NCBI RefSeq assembly: GCF_005884405.1
Contig: NZ_VCAO01000001.1
Span: 428,304-492,303, forward strand
Length of the DNA: 64,000 nucleotides
Direction of reading: 5' to 3'
From: Qipengyuania marisflavi
GTDB taxonomy: Bacteria; Pseudomonadota; Alphaproteobacteria; Sphingomonadales; Sphingomonadaceae
The translations under genes were made by a program, and so were the position numbers. This document shows, piece by piece, positions 25,953 through 34,490 of this stretch. Position 1 is the stretch's first letter; every line of letters begins with the position of its first letter. The notes beneath the pieces were generated by a model. It was not told where the DNA came from. It saw only the letters and a program-made list of their open reading frames with translations, and ran no database searches.

Positions 25953-27602
25953 TCACATATTCGGATAATTCGGGCCGCCGCCGCCTTCGGGCGTGGTCCA
26001 TTCGATGTTCTGGTTGGGGTCTTTGATGTCGCAGGTCTTGCAGTGGACGCAGTTCTGCGAATTGATCTGGAATTTGGGCTCACCCGTCGCCTCGTCGGTC
26101 AGCCATTCGTATACGCCAGCCGGGCAATAGCGGTTCGACGGACCGGCAAAAACACCCAACTCGCTGCGCTTCTGCAGTTCCATATCCTGAACCTTGAGGT
26201 GAACCGGCTGGTCTTCCGCATGGTTGGTATAGCTGAAGCTGACGCTGGTCAGCCGGTCGAAGCTCAGAACCCCGTCAGGCTTGGGATATGCGATGGGTTG
26301 GTACAGATCCGCACGCTGAAGCTGCTCGTAATCGCGGTGATGGTCCATGCTGATCGGCAGGCCGATCTTGAGGTAGCGCATCCACATGTCGATGCCGCCC
26401 AGCACGGTGCCGATATCGGCACCGAACTTCTCGATTGCGGGCAATGCATTCTGGACCTGCTTGAGTTCCTTGGCGATCCAGCTGTCACGCAGGTTCGTAT
26501 CGTAATCCATCAGCTCGGTCTTTTCGTGCCCCGCAGCAACTGCAGCGGCCACGCTTTCAGCTGCCAGCATCCCGCTCTTCATGGCAGTATGGCTGCCCTT
26601 GATGCGGGGGACATTCACGAAGCCTGCCGCGCAGCCGATCAATGCGCCGCCCTGGAAGGCGAGCTTGGGCACGGACTGCCATCCGCCATCGTTGATCGCG
26701 CGCGCACCGTAAGCGACGCGCTTGCCGCCTTTCAGCGTATCGGCAATCAACGGATGGTGCTTCCAGCGCTGGAATTCCTGATAAGGCGAGACATAGGGGT
26801 TGGAATAATCGAGCCATGTCACGAGGCCCAATGCGACCTGTCCGTTGGCCTGGTGGTAGAGGAAGCCGCCGCCGTTGCTGTCGCTCTCGTTCAAGGGCCA
26901 GCCCTGAGTGTGGACGATTTTGCCCGGCTCGTGCAGCTCGGGATCGATATCCCACAGCTCCTTGATGCCGAGGCCGTAAACCTGCGGCTGGCAATCAGCC
27001 TCAAGGTCGTATTTGGCTTTCATCTGCTTGGTGAGGTTGCCGCGCACACCTTCTGCGAACAGGGTGTACTTCGCGTGGATTTCCATGCCGGGCTGGTAAT
27101 CGGCCTTCTGGCTACCGTCGGCAGCGATGCCCATATCCTGCGTCACGACGCCGGCTACTGCGCCGTTATCATCGAACAAAACTTCCGCAGCCGGAAAGCC
27201 GGGGAAGATCATGACGCCCATTTCCTCGGCCTGTTCGGCCAGCCAGCGGCACAGGTTTCCCAGCGATCCGGTGTAACAGCCCGCGTTCGACATGAATGGC
27301 GGGAACATGATGTGTGGCATGGCCGAAGCGCCAGTTTCGCTGATCGTGTAGAACAGGTCTTCGCCGACCGGCGTTTCCGCCATCGGACAATCCATGGTCC
27401 GCCATTCGGGCAGCAGCTCGTCCAAAGCCTTGGGGTCGACTACGGCGCCAGAGAGAATATGCGCGCCTATTTCGCTGCCCTTTTCGAGCAGGACGACTTC
27501 CAGTTCCTCGTTGAGCTGCTTCAACCGGATCGCCGCCGAAAGGCCCGCCGGGCCGCCACCGACGATGACCACATCGCAGGGCATCGATTCGCGTTCGCTC
27601 AT
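25953..27602 (-). CDS. Electron transfer flavoprotein-ubiquinone oxidoreductase
   Basis: A 549-residue iron-sulfur flavoprotein that passes electrons from electron transfer flavoprotein to ubiquinone at the inner membrane, serving fatty-acid and amino-acid oxidation. The FAD dinucleotide motif is VVIVGGGPAGLSAA near the N-terminus. The ubiquinone-binding region with GWQSVPKLAFQGGALIGC follows. The C-terminal [4Fe-4S] motif is NCVHCKTCDIKDP. The length agrees with the family (about 550). The start is ATG 27602 (MSERESMPCD), not the upstream in-frame start at 27623. It is divergent from the glycosylase-like gene, with about 80 bases between starts. The ETF subunits are not in the window. Confidence 0.95.
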   Translation of the reverse strand: MSERESMPCDVVIVGGGPAGLSAAIRLKQLNEELEVVLLEKGSEIGAHILSGAVVDPKALDELLPEWRTMDCPMAETPVGEDLFYTISETGASAMPHIMFPPFMSNAGCYTGSLGNLCRWLAEQAEEMGVMIFPGFPAAEVLFDDNGAVAGVVTQDMGIAADGSQKADYQPGMEIHAKYTLFAEGVRGNLTKQMKAKYDLEADCQPQVYGLGIKELWDIDPELHEPGKIVHTQGWPLNESDSNGGGFLYHQANGQVALGLVTWLDYSNPYVSPYQEFQRWKHHPLIADTLKGGKRVAYGARAINDGGWQSVPKLAFQGGALIGCAAGFVNVPRIKGSHTAMKSGMLAAESVAAAVAAGHEKTELMDYDTNLRDSWIAKELKQVQNALPAIEKFGADIGTVLGGIDMWMRYLKIGLPISMDHHRDYEQLQRADLYQPIAYPKPDGVLSFDRLTSVSFSYTNHAEDQPVHLKVQDMELQKRSELGVFAGPSNRYCPAGVYEWLTDEATGEPKFQINSQNCVHCKTCDIKDPNQNIEWTTPEGGGGPNYPNM

Positions 27603-27682
27603 ATGTCTCTCTTTTCGTCGCAAGAACCTTGCCGGATGCCTTGATTGCTGGGGCGGATGAGGTCAAGACCCTCGCCGGACGG

Positions 27683-28471
27683 ATGATGAACACCACACCC
27701 CCCATTTCGCGCGATTTCGCGCCGCTCGAAGCCGTTGAGGCGGCGCTCGACTGGTGGCGTGAGGCGGGTGTCGACACCGCATTTCACGACGAGCCGGAGA
27801 GCTGGCTGAAACAGCCAGAAGCGGAGCAGGCCGTAACGGCGCCCAAACCCAAGCTACCCCCTGCCCCGGTCCGCTCGACACCGCTCGAACGCGCGCTCGC
27901 GCCGGATGAGGCTGACAAGCAGATTGGCGGTCCGCGCGACACCTGGCCAAATGATCTCACCAAATTGCGCGAATGGTGGATGACGGAGCCTTCGCTGTCG
28001 CCCGGTGCGCTTGATACCCGTCTGCCGCCGCGCGGCGCGGCGGGTGCACGGCTGCTGGTGCTGGTCGGACAGCCGGAACGCGACGATGGCGAGTCGCTGC
28101 TGTCCGGCGGTGCGGGGCACATGCTTACCGCGATCCTGCGCGCAATGGGGATTGGCGAACATGAGGCTTACCTTGCCAGCGCGCTGCCCGCACCGATGGC
28201 CTTGCCAGAATGGGACCGGCTGGCGGCGCGCGGCCTGGGCGATGTCACCTGCCACCACATCGCAATTGCCGCGCCGCAACGTGTGCTGGTGTTCGGGCGC
28301 GCGATGGCGCCGCTGTTCGGCGCGCCCCCCGATGCAGCTCGCACGCCGTTCCTGCTCGATTGCGGCGGTACGAATATGCCCTTCCTTCTCGCTCCCGAAC
28401 TCGCCGAGCTGGCCCGCTCCGCAGGCAGGCGGCAGCGGTTCTGGCAATCCTGGCTCGACTGGACCCGATGA
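27683..28471 (+). CDS. Uracil-DNA glycosylase superfamily protein, degenerate
   Basis: A 262-residue protein with a C-terminal uracil-DNA glycosylase-like fold after about 100 residues of unrelated Pro/Ala-rich sequence. The motif 1 region reads VGQPERDDGESLLSGGAGHML, close in shape to family 4/5 enzymes, and YLASALPAP follows. Two features of active family 4 enzymes are missing: only two cysteines are present (VTCHH and LDCGG), so no [4Fe-4S] site, and the C-terminal His-Pro motif is replaced by FLLAPEL. It may be inactive on uracil or have another role. ATG 27683 (or 27686) is the start; the TTG at 27629 is unlikely. Its stop overlaps the next gene as ATGA. Confidence 0.75.
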   Translation: MMNTTPPISRDFAPLEAVEAALDWWREAGVDTAFHDEPESWLKQPEAEQAVTAPKPKLPPAPVRSTPLERALAPDEADKQIGGPRDTWPNDLTKLREWWMTEPSLSPGALDTRLPPRGAAGARLLVLVGQPERDDGESLLSGGAGHMLTAILRAMGIGEHEAYLASALPAPMALPEWDRLAARGLGDVTCHHIAIAAPQRVLVFGRAMAPLFGAPPDAARTPFLLDCGGTNMPFLLAPELAELARSAGRRQRFWQSWLDWTR

Positions 28472-30189
28472 TGATACGCACCGCACTTCTCGCCGCACTG
28501 CTGCTCGCAGGTGCTGCTCCCCTCGCTGCACAGGCGCAGGACGCCAGCGTCAAATATTTCACCAGCACGCACGCCGCCGGGCTGCCAAAGCTGCTCAGCA
28601 GCGATGACCGGCTGTATTACAGTTCCCTGTTCGAGGCGATCGACGGCAGGAACTGGGACCGGGTCGAGGTCATGCTCGCCCAGCGCGGCGACGGGCCGAT
28701 GCATGGCGCGGCGCTGGCGGCCTATTATTTGCATCCCGACAGCCCGCGCGTCGCCCTGCCGCGTATCGAGGACTGGCTGGCGCGCTATAGCCGTCTGCCG
28801 CAGGCGGAAAGCATTGCCCGGCTGGGCCAGACCCGCGGGCTGGAGTTTACGCCCGATCTGCCGCGCAAACGTGAACTGGTCCGGCAGCCGGGAATGATCA
28901 AGCGTATCCGCCCGTCGTCGATCAGCGACGGGTCCATGCCCGGCGATGTCAGCGCCGCGATCAATGACCGGATCAAGAATGACGACCCCGACGGCGCGCG
29001 GGTCCTGCTGGACGGGATCGATGCGGGGCTTTCTGGCGAGACACGCGCCGAATGGCGGCAAAAGGTCGCCTGGAGCTATTATATCGAAAATCGCGATGCG
29101 CAGGCTTTCGCGCTGGCGGAAACCGTGCGCAACGGCGGGACCGGTGCATGGGTTGCGGAGGGTGACTGGACCGCCGGACTGGCCGCATGGCGGCTGGGCG
29201 ATTGCGACCAGGCCGCTGCGGCGTTCCAGCGCGCTGCTGGCGCTTCTTATAACCCGGCGCTGACGGCGGCGGCACATTACTGGGCCAGTCGATCCTTCAT
29301 CCGTTGCCGCGCCCCTGAGAACGCCGACGAGCAATTGCGCGGCGCAGCACGGTTTCCCGAAACGCTCTATGGGATGCTGGCGCATGAACAGCTGGGCCAG
29401 ACGCTGCCCGCCACCCACGCCAGCCCCGATCTGACCGCCAGCGACTGGTCCTCCATCGCCGATCAGGCAGCAGTGCGGCAGGCGGTGATGCTGGCAGAGC
29501 TGGGTCGCCGCGATGAGGCTGACGAGGCCTTGCGCTGGCAGGCGCGTGTGGGCGAGCCGGGCGATTACGCCGCCCTGTCCCGGCTGGCGCGCGCGCTGGG
29601 GCTGGCGGGCACACAGAACTTCATGGCTTACAATGCGCCCAGCGGAGCGTCATCGCAACCCAGCCTGCGCTATCCGATCGCCGCCCACGTCCCGCGCGGC
29701 GGCTGGCGCGTCGATCCGGCGCTGGCCTTCGCGCATTCGCTGCAGGAATCGAACTTCCGCGAGAGCGTGGTCAGCCCCGCCAATGCCATCGGGTTGATGC
29801 AGATCCGCCCCATCGCCGCGCGCGAATACGCCGCCTCGATCAATCTCGACGCCAGTTATGCCGATCTGAAAGACCCGGCCACCAATCTCGCCTTCGGTCA
29901 GCGCGCGCTTGAGTCGCTCAGCCAGTCAGGCTTTACGCAGGGCCGCCTGCCCAAGATCATGGCCGCCTATAACGCCGGCCCCACCCCCGTGGCCCGCTGG
30001 GAAAGCGAAATCCGCGATCAGGGCGATCCGCTGCTCTATATGGAATCGATCCCCTATTGGGAAACGCGCGGCTATGTTGCCATCGTGATGCGCAATTACT
30101 GGATGTACCTGCGCCAGGCCGATGCCGAGGCGCCCAGCCGCATCGATCTGGCCGAAAATGACTGGCCCATGTTCCCAAGGACCCGCTGA
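28468..30189 (+). CDS. slt: Soluble lytic murein transglycosylase
   Basis: A 573-residue periplasmic Slt-type lytic transglycosylase that cleaves the MurNAc-GlcNAc bond with anhydro-ring formation. It has a signal peptide (MMIRTALLAALLLAGAAPLAAQAQ) and a long alpha-helical superhelix domain with TPR-like repeats. The C-terminal catalytic domain has SLQESNF with catalytic Glu427, then GLMQIRP, and AYNAGP near the end. The start is ATG 28468 in an ATGA overlap with the glycosylase-like gene, which fits the signal peptide exactly; the longer frame upstream is shadow. moaB follows with one base between. Confidence 0.93.
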   Translation: MMIRTALLAALLLAGAAPLAAQAQDASVKYFTSTHAAGLPKLLSSDDRLYYSSLFEAIDGRNWDRVEVMLAQRGDGPMHGAALAAYYLHPDSPRVALPRIEDWLARYSRLPQAESIARLGQTRGLEFTPDLPRKRELVRQPGMIKRIRPSSISDGSMPGDVSAAINDRIKNDDPDGARVLLDGIDAGLSGETRAEWRQKVAWSYYIENRDAQAFALAETVRNGGTGAWVAEGDWTAGLAAWRLGDCDQAAAAFQRAAGASYNPALTAAAHYWASRSFIRCRAPENADEQLRGAARFPETLYGMLAHEQLGQTLPATHASPDLTASDWSSIADQAAVRQAVMLAELGRRDEADEALRWQARVGEPGDYAALSRLARALGLAGTQNFMAYNAPSGASSQPSLRYPIAAHVPRGGWRVDPALAFAHSLQESNFRESVVSPANAIGLMQIRPIAAREYAASINLDASYADLKDPATNLAFGQRALESLSQSGFTQGRLPKIMAAYNAGPTPVARWESEIRDQGDPLLYMESIPYWETRGYVAIVMRNYWMYLRQADAEAPSRIDLAENDWPMFPRTR

Positions 30190-30190
30190 T

Positions 30191-30718
30191 ATGCCGATTG
30201 ACGAGAAGCGCAGTTTCAAGCCGGTACGGATTTCGGTGCTGACCATTTCCGACACGCGCAAGCCGGTGGACGACACCTCGGGCGATATTCTGGTGCAGCG
30301 CCTGACCGATGCGGGTCACGAACTGGTCGACCGCGAGATCAGCAAGGACGACAAGAACGAGATCGCCGCGCATCTGCACCGCTGGATCGATGACGATCAG
30401 GTCGATTGCGTCATCACCACTGGCGGCACCGGCCTGACCGGGCGCGATGTCACACCCGAGGCGCTGGACCGCGTCAAGGACAAGGACATCCCCGGCTTTG
30501 GCGAGCTATTCCGCTGGATCAGCTATGAACCCATCGGCACCAGCGCCATCCAGAGCCGCGCCTGTGCAGTGCTGGCACGCGGCACCTATATCTTTGCGCT
30601 GCCGGGTTCGAATGGCGCTGTGAAGGACGGCTGGGACCGCATCCTTGCCGAACAACTCGACAGCCGGAACCAACCCTGCAATTTCGTCGATCTCATGCCC
30701 CGCCTGCGCGAGCGGTAG
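30191..30718 (+). CDS. moaB: Molybdenum cofactor biosynthesis protein B
   Basis: A 175-residue MoaB/MogA-type protein, which adenylates molybdopterin (or a related step) in molybdenum cofactor synthesis. The signature [16 protein letters not shown] and the late [13 protein letters not shown] are both intact. The start is ATG 30191, one base after the transglycosylase stop; the frame upstream is shadow. Other moa/moe genes are not in the window. It is the last gene of the rightward run before the LexA-type box. Confidence 0.93.
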   Translation: MPIDEKRSFKPVRISVLTISDTRKPVDDTSGDILVQRLTDAGHELVDREISKDDKNEIAAHLHRWIDDDQVDCVITTGGTGLTGRDVTPEALDRVKDKDIPGFGELFRWISYEPIGTSAIQSRACAVLARGTYIFALPGSNGAVKDGWDRILAEQLDSRNQPCNFVDLMPRLRER

Positions 30719-30737
30719 GCTCTATCCTACATAACAT

Positions 30738-30752
30738 GTTCCATGTATGTTC
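30738..30752 (+). promoter_or_regulatory. Candidate LexA (SOS) box, GTTC-N7-GTTC
   Basis: GTTC at 30738-30741 and GTTC at 30749-30752 are separated by exactly seven bases (CATGTAT). This is the direct-repeat LexA operator known from alphaproteobacteria. It lies in the 40-base gap between moaB and the radical SAM gene and ends 6 bases before the preferred ATG at 30759, where a bound repressor would block transcription or the promoter. Confidence 0.65.
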
Positions 30753-30758
30753 TCATGC

Positions 30759-31844
30759 ATGGAGCAACCAAAAGACCCATCAGTTTCAGGACGCGGTGCG
30801 CAGTCTGCGGCGGTTTCGACCCGCTTTGGACTGGCGACTCGCGAGGCCGATGGCGACTGGCGCGATCATATGGAGGCGCTCGACGGACCGCCGGTGAAAC
30901 TTCGCACCACTGTGACCGAGGAACGGCCGCGCACCATCCTCACCTTCAACCAGTCGCCCGACATCGGGTTCGACCGCTCAATCAACGCCTATCGCGGGTG
31001 CGAGCATGGCTGTGTTTATTGTTTTGCCCGCCCCACCCACGCTTATCACGATCTTTCGCCGGGGCTGGATTTCGAAACCAAGCTGTTCGCCAAGCCCGAT
31101 GCCGCAGAAATCCTGCGCGCCACTCTCGCCAAGCCGAAATACCGCCCCCGCCCCATCGCGATGGGGACCAACACCGATCCCTACCAGCCGATCGAGGACC
31201 GTTATCGGATCACACGCAGCGTGCTGGAGGTCTGCCTTGATGCTCGCCACCCGGTGACCATCACCACAAAATCCGACCGCGTACTGCGCGATCTCGATAT
31301 TTTGAAAGTCATGGCGGAGCGACATTTGGTGGCCGTCGCAATTTCGGTTACCAGCCTTGATGCCAGGCTTTCTGGCAAGTTAGAACCACGCGCAGTATCG
31401 CCGCTCAAGAGATTGGCAGCACTGGGCAAACTGTCCGAAGCAGACATTCCGACGCATTGCATGATATCGCCTGTTATCCCCGCAATCACCGACGAATATA
31501 TGGAGGACATCGTCAGCCGCGCCGCTGCGCTGCGCGTGGACAGCGTGGGCTGGATACCACTGCGCCTGCCGCATGAAGTCGCCCCGTTGTTCCGCGAATG
31601 GCTGTCAGTCCATTACCCTGAGCGCGGCGACAAGGTGATGAGCATCGTCCGCTCAATCCGCGGAGGCAAAGACAACGATCCCAATTTCCACACCCGCTTC
31701 AAACCCAGCGGCGTATGGGCCGACCTCTTCCGCGCCCGATTCGCTCTGGCCTGCAAACGCGCGGGGTTGGGCAAGGCGAAATTCGCGCTGGATTGCACAC
31801 AGTTCAGACGCCCAGCGATGGGCGGGCAGTTGCGGTTGTTGTGA
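30759..31844 (+). CDS. PA0069 family radical SAM protein (SplB-like)
   Basis: A 361-residue radical SAM protein related to spore photoproduct lyase and to Pseudomonas PA0069. The cluster-binding motif is RGCEHGCVYCF (CxxxCxxC). The N-terminus has GRGAQSA...STRF, and later come MGTNTDPYQPIE, TITTKSDRVLRD and ISVTSLDARL, all typical of the family. The start is ATG 30759, which puts the conserved GRGA block about 10 residues in and leaves the LexA-type box outside the gene; ATG 30747 would include part of the box. No strong ribosome-binding site is visible. Its chemistry is unknown; a DNA-damage-linked role is suggested by the operator and by SplB kinship. Confidence 0.9.
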   Translation: MEQPKDPSVSGRGAQSAAVSTRFGLATREADGDWRDHMEALDGPPVKLRTTVTEERPRTILTFNQSPDIGFDRSINAYRGCEHGCVYCFARPTHAYHDLSPGLDFETKLFAKPDAAEILRATLAKPKYRPRPIAMGTNTDPYQPIEDRYRITRSVLEVCLDARHPVTITTKSDRVLRDLDILKVMAERHLVAVAISVTSLDARLSGKLEPRAVSPLKRLAALGKLSEADIPTHCMISPVIPAITDEYMEDIVSRAAALRVDSVGWIPLRLPHEVAPLFREWLSVHYPERGDKVMSIVRSIRGGKDNDPNFHTRFKPSGVWADLFRARFALACKRAGLGKAKFALDCTQFRRPAMGGQLRLL

Positions 31845-31866
31845 CCACTCCCGGTGCCACAGAAGA

Positions 31867-32295
31867 TTAAAACCCCGCCCCGCCTTCGCCCGGTTCAAAC
31901 CGCATCAGTCTGCTGTCCGCCAGCGCCGCCGTACGGTTGACCACCGCTTGCTGGTAATTCGCGTCCTTGATCATCTCGAAAAATGCGTCCGCATTGGGAT
32001 ATTGCGCCACGAAGCCATCGTGCCATCGCTGCGTATCCGGCCCGGTCACCATCGTCTGGAACGCGCCGCGCCACACGATGCTGCCGCCCACGCGGCGGAA
32101 GATCGGGCCGCTGGTTTTGCCATATTCCTGATAGGCGCGCTGGCCGCTCCAGCCTTTGCCAGCATGTCCGTGCCCCTCGGGATAGGCCGCCTGATCGCGG
32201 TAGCGCAGCAGGTTGAGCATGTGGATCGGCTGGTCGCGCGGCAAGTCCTTGAAGCGCGCGAAATTGGCGGGGCTAGGATCGATATACTGCGTCAT
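31867..32295 (-). CDS. DUF1330 domain-containing protein
   Basis: A 142-residue cytoplasmic protein with a dimeric alpha/beta-barrel (ferredoxin-like) DUF1330 fold. The sequence PIHMLNLLRYRDQAAYPEG, followed by AYQEYGKTSGPIFRRVGG and the C-terminal half with DGFVAQYPNADAFFEM, is the family pattern. The start ATG 32295 follows a good GAGGAG site; the frame to 32400 is shadow of the neighbouring gene. It lies 10 bases downstream of the pseudouridine synthase gene, likely co-transcribed. No enzymatic role is known. Confidence 0.85.
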   Translation of the reverse strand: MTQYIDPSPANFARFKDLPRDQPIHMLNLLRYRDQAAYPEGHGHAGKGWSGQRAYQEYGKTSGPIFRRVGGSIVWRGAFQTMVTGPDTQRWHDGFVAQYPNADAFFEMIKDANYQQAVVNRTAALADSRLMRFEPGEGGAGF

Positions 32296-32305
32296 GCGGA
32301 TCTCC

Positions 32306-32854
32306 TCATACGTACAGTTCGCGCCATTCGCCGGGTGCCAATCCATCGGCAGTCCAATCCCCCACGCGCCAGCGGACCAGCCGCAGCGTGGGCAGGCCAA
32401 CCGCTGCGGTCATGCGTCGCACCTGGCGGTTCTTGCCTTCGGTAATGGTCAGCGACAGCCAGCTATCAGGCACAGTCTTGCGATAGCGGACCGGCGGATC
32501 ACGCTCCCACAGCATGGGCGGCTCGATAGCCTCGGCCTGAGCGGGCCGGGTCATGCCGTCTTTCAACATCACTCCGCCGCGCAATTGGGCCAGCGCCGGC
32601 TCGTCAGCAACACCCTCCACCTGTGCCAGATAGGTCTTGGGCATCTTGTGCCGGGGCTCGGCAATGCGCGCCTGCAACCGCCCGTCATCGGTCAGCAACA
32701 GCAGCCCTTCGCTATCCTTGTCGAGCCGCCCGGCGGGATAGACATCGGGCACCGCCACCAAATGCGCCAGCGTATCGCGCGCATCACCGCCCGCGCCGCC
32801 GCTGAACTGCGACTGCACGCCAAACGGCTTGTTGAGGAGGATCAGCCGGCTCAC
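32306..32854 (-). CDS. rluE: Pseudouridine synthase, RluE-like
   Basis: A 182-residue pseudouridine synthase of the RsuA/RluB/RluE group. The catalytic aspartate is Asp45 in AGRLDKDSEGLLLLTDDG; KMPKTYLAQVEG and GKNRQVRRMTAAVGLPTLRL follow. There is no S4 domain, as in RluE, so modification of 23S rRNA (U2457 in E. coli numbering) is the best guess. The start is GTG 32854, which overlaps the stop of the acyl-CoA ligase gene as GTGA; the longer frame to 32965 is shadow. Confidence 0.88.
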   Translation of the reverse strand: MSRLILLNKPFGVQSQFSGGAGGDARDTLAHLVAVPDVYPAGRLDKDSEGLLLLTDDGRLQARIAEPRHKMPKTYLAQVEGVADEPALAQLRGGVMLKDGMTRPAQAEAIEPPMLWERDPPVRYRKTVPDSWLSLTITEGKNRQVRRMTAAVGLPTLRLVRWRVGDWTADGLAPGEWRELYV

Positions 32855-34455
32855 TCTGCCAGAACATAATCCGCGAAGCGTTCGCGCAGGTCTTTTTTGC
32901 TGATCTTGCCCGTCGCCGTGTGCGGGATATCGTCGACGAATTCGACCGCATCGGGCAGCCACCATTTGGCGACCAGCGGCTTGAGATGGTCGATCACCTC
33001 ATCCGCGCTCAGATCAGCGCCTGCCTTGCGAACCACGAACAGTACCGGGCGTTCGTCCCATTTGGGGTGGTACATTCCCACCGCTGCGGCTTCCGCCACT
33101 GCGGGGTGCCCGACGGCGGCGTTTTCCAGTTCGACCGAGCTGATCCACTCGCCGCCCGATTTGATCACGTCCTTGGTGCGGTCGGTCAATTGCAGCGTGC
33201 CGTCGGGGTGGATGATACCAACATCGCCGGTGTCGAACCAGCCATCCGCCGTGACTGCATCCTGCTCAGCCTTGAAATAGCGCCGGATCACCCAAGGCCC
33301 GCGAATTTGCAGCGCACCGCTGCTCTCGCCATCTCGGGGCAGTTCCTTAGTGAAATCGTCGAGATCGACTGTACGCAGTTCCACGCCGAAGACCGGGCGG
33401 CCCTGCATGGCGGTTTTGGCGACTTTCTCGTCAAAGCTGAGCTGGTCCCAATCATGTGTTGGCCCGCCGACCGTGCCGATGGGGCTGGTCTCGGTCATTC
33501 CCCAGGCGTGCTGGACGCGGGTGCCGTTTTTCATCAGCCGTTCGATCATGAACTTTGGTGCGGCCGATCCGCCGATGGTGGCGGCGTGCAGTTTGGGCAG
33601 TTCGATCCCCTGCGCATCGCAATATTGGAAATGCGCGAGCCATACGGTGGGCACGCCTGCGCTGTCGGTCACGTTTTCGCGCTTCATCAGATCGTCCAGC
33701 ACCGCCGGATCGTTGACTGCGCTGAACACGAATTTCACACCCGCCATCGCACCCGCATAGGGCAGGCCCCAGCTGGCCGCGTGGAACATCGGCACCACGG
33801 GCAGCATCACACTGGACGCGCTGAAGTTGAACGCAGAAGGCTGCAAGCCCGCCATCGCGTGCAACACGGTGGAGCGGTGTTCGTACAGCACGCCCTTGGG
33901 ATTGCCGGTGGTGCCGCTGGTGTAGCAGAGCATGCAGGGATCACGCTCGTCGCCCTGCACCCAGGCAAAATCGCCGTCCTGTGCGCCGATCCAATCCTCA
34001 AAGCCGGTGGCATCGGCCCCGGCTGGCGGGTCGTAGCAGATGTAATGCTCGATGGTTGGCCATTTGCTGCGCATCCGGTCAACGATGGGCTGAAACGCGG
34101 CATCATACAGCAGCACGCGGTCCTCGGCATGGCCGACGATATATTCCAGCTGATCATCGAACAGGCGCGGGTTCACAGTGTGCAGCACCCCGCCCATGCC
34201 CGCCACGCCGTACCAGCTGACCAGATGGCGCGAATGGTTCATCGCCAGACTGGCCACGCGGTCGCCCGGTTTGACGCCCAGTGACTGCAAGGCCTGCGCC
34301 ATTTTCAGTGCGTCGCGGCGAATGCCGGCCCAATCGGTACGGGTTTCGCTAACATCTCCCCAGTGAGTGACAATCTCGCGGCTGCCCGCTTCCCGCGCCG
34401 CGTGGTCGATCACCGTGGTGACACGCATGGTCCAGTCCTGCATCGCTCCGAGCAT
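32851..34455 (-). CDS. Long/medium-chain fatty acid-CoA ligase (AMP-forming)
   Basis: A 534-residue ANL adenylate-forming enzyme close to AlkK-type medium- to long-chain acyl-CoA synthetases. Motifs: YTSGTTGNPKG (P-loop), GMTETSP, WFDTGDVG, the hinge DRTKDVIKSGGEW, and the C-terminal lysine in TGKISKKDLRE. It activates free fatty acids for beta-oxidation. The start ATG 34455 is used. It is coupled to the rRNA synthase gene by a GTGA overlap and lies 35 bases downstream of dnaE. It differs clearly from the exosortase-linked ligase at 15092. Confidence 0.92.
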   Translation of the reverse strand: MLGAMQDWTMRVTTVIDHAAREAGSREIVTHWGDVSETRTDWAGIRRDALKMAQALQSLGVKPGDRVASLAMNHSRHLVSWYGVAGMGGVLHTVNPRLFDDQLEYIVGHAEDRVLLYDAAFQPIVDRMRSKWPTIEHYICYDPPAGADATGFEDWIGAQDGDFAWVQGDERDPCMLCYTSGTTGNPKGVLYEHRSTVLHAMAGLQPSAFNFSASSVMLPVVPMFHAASWGLPYAGAMAGVKFVFSAVNDPAVLDDLMKRENVTDSAGVPTVWLAHFQYCDAQGIELPKLHAATIGGSAAPKFMIERLMKNGTRVQHAWGMTETSPIGTVGGPTHDWDQLSFDEKVAKTAMQGRPVFGVELRTVDLDDFTKELPRDGESSGALQIRGPWVIRRYFKAEQDAVTADGWFDTGDVGIIHPDGTLQLTDRTKDVIKSGGEWISSVELENAAVGHPAVAEAAAVGMYHPKWDERPVLFVVRKAGADLSADEVIDHLKPLVAKWWLPDAVEFVDDIPHTATGKISKKDLRERFADYVLAE

Positions 34456-34490
34456 TCGCCTGTCTCTCCTGTGAGTGCGCCGGTTCGCGG

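Noticed and set aside
26043-27644. 533-codon open frame on the + strand
   Set aside because: It is a mirror of the ETF-QO gene, whose flavin and iron-sulfur motifs are unmistakable.
32920-34284. 454-codon open frame on the + strand
   Set aside because: It is antisense to the acyl-CoA ligase, which has all its adenylation motifs.
15092-34455. The two AMP-forming ligases as recent duplicates
   Set aside because: The proteins at 15092 and 32851 differ in length, N-terminus and motif wording; they belong to different subfamilies.
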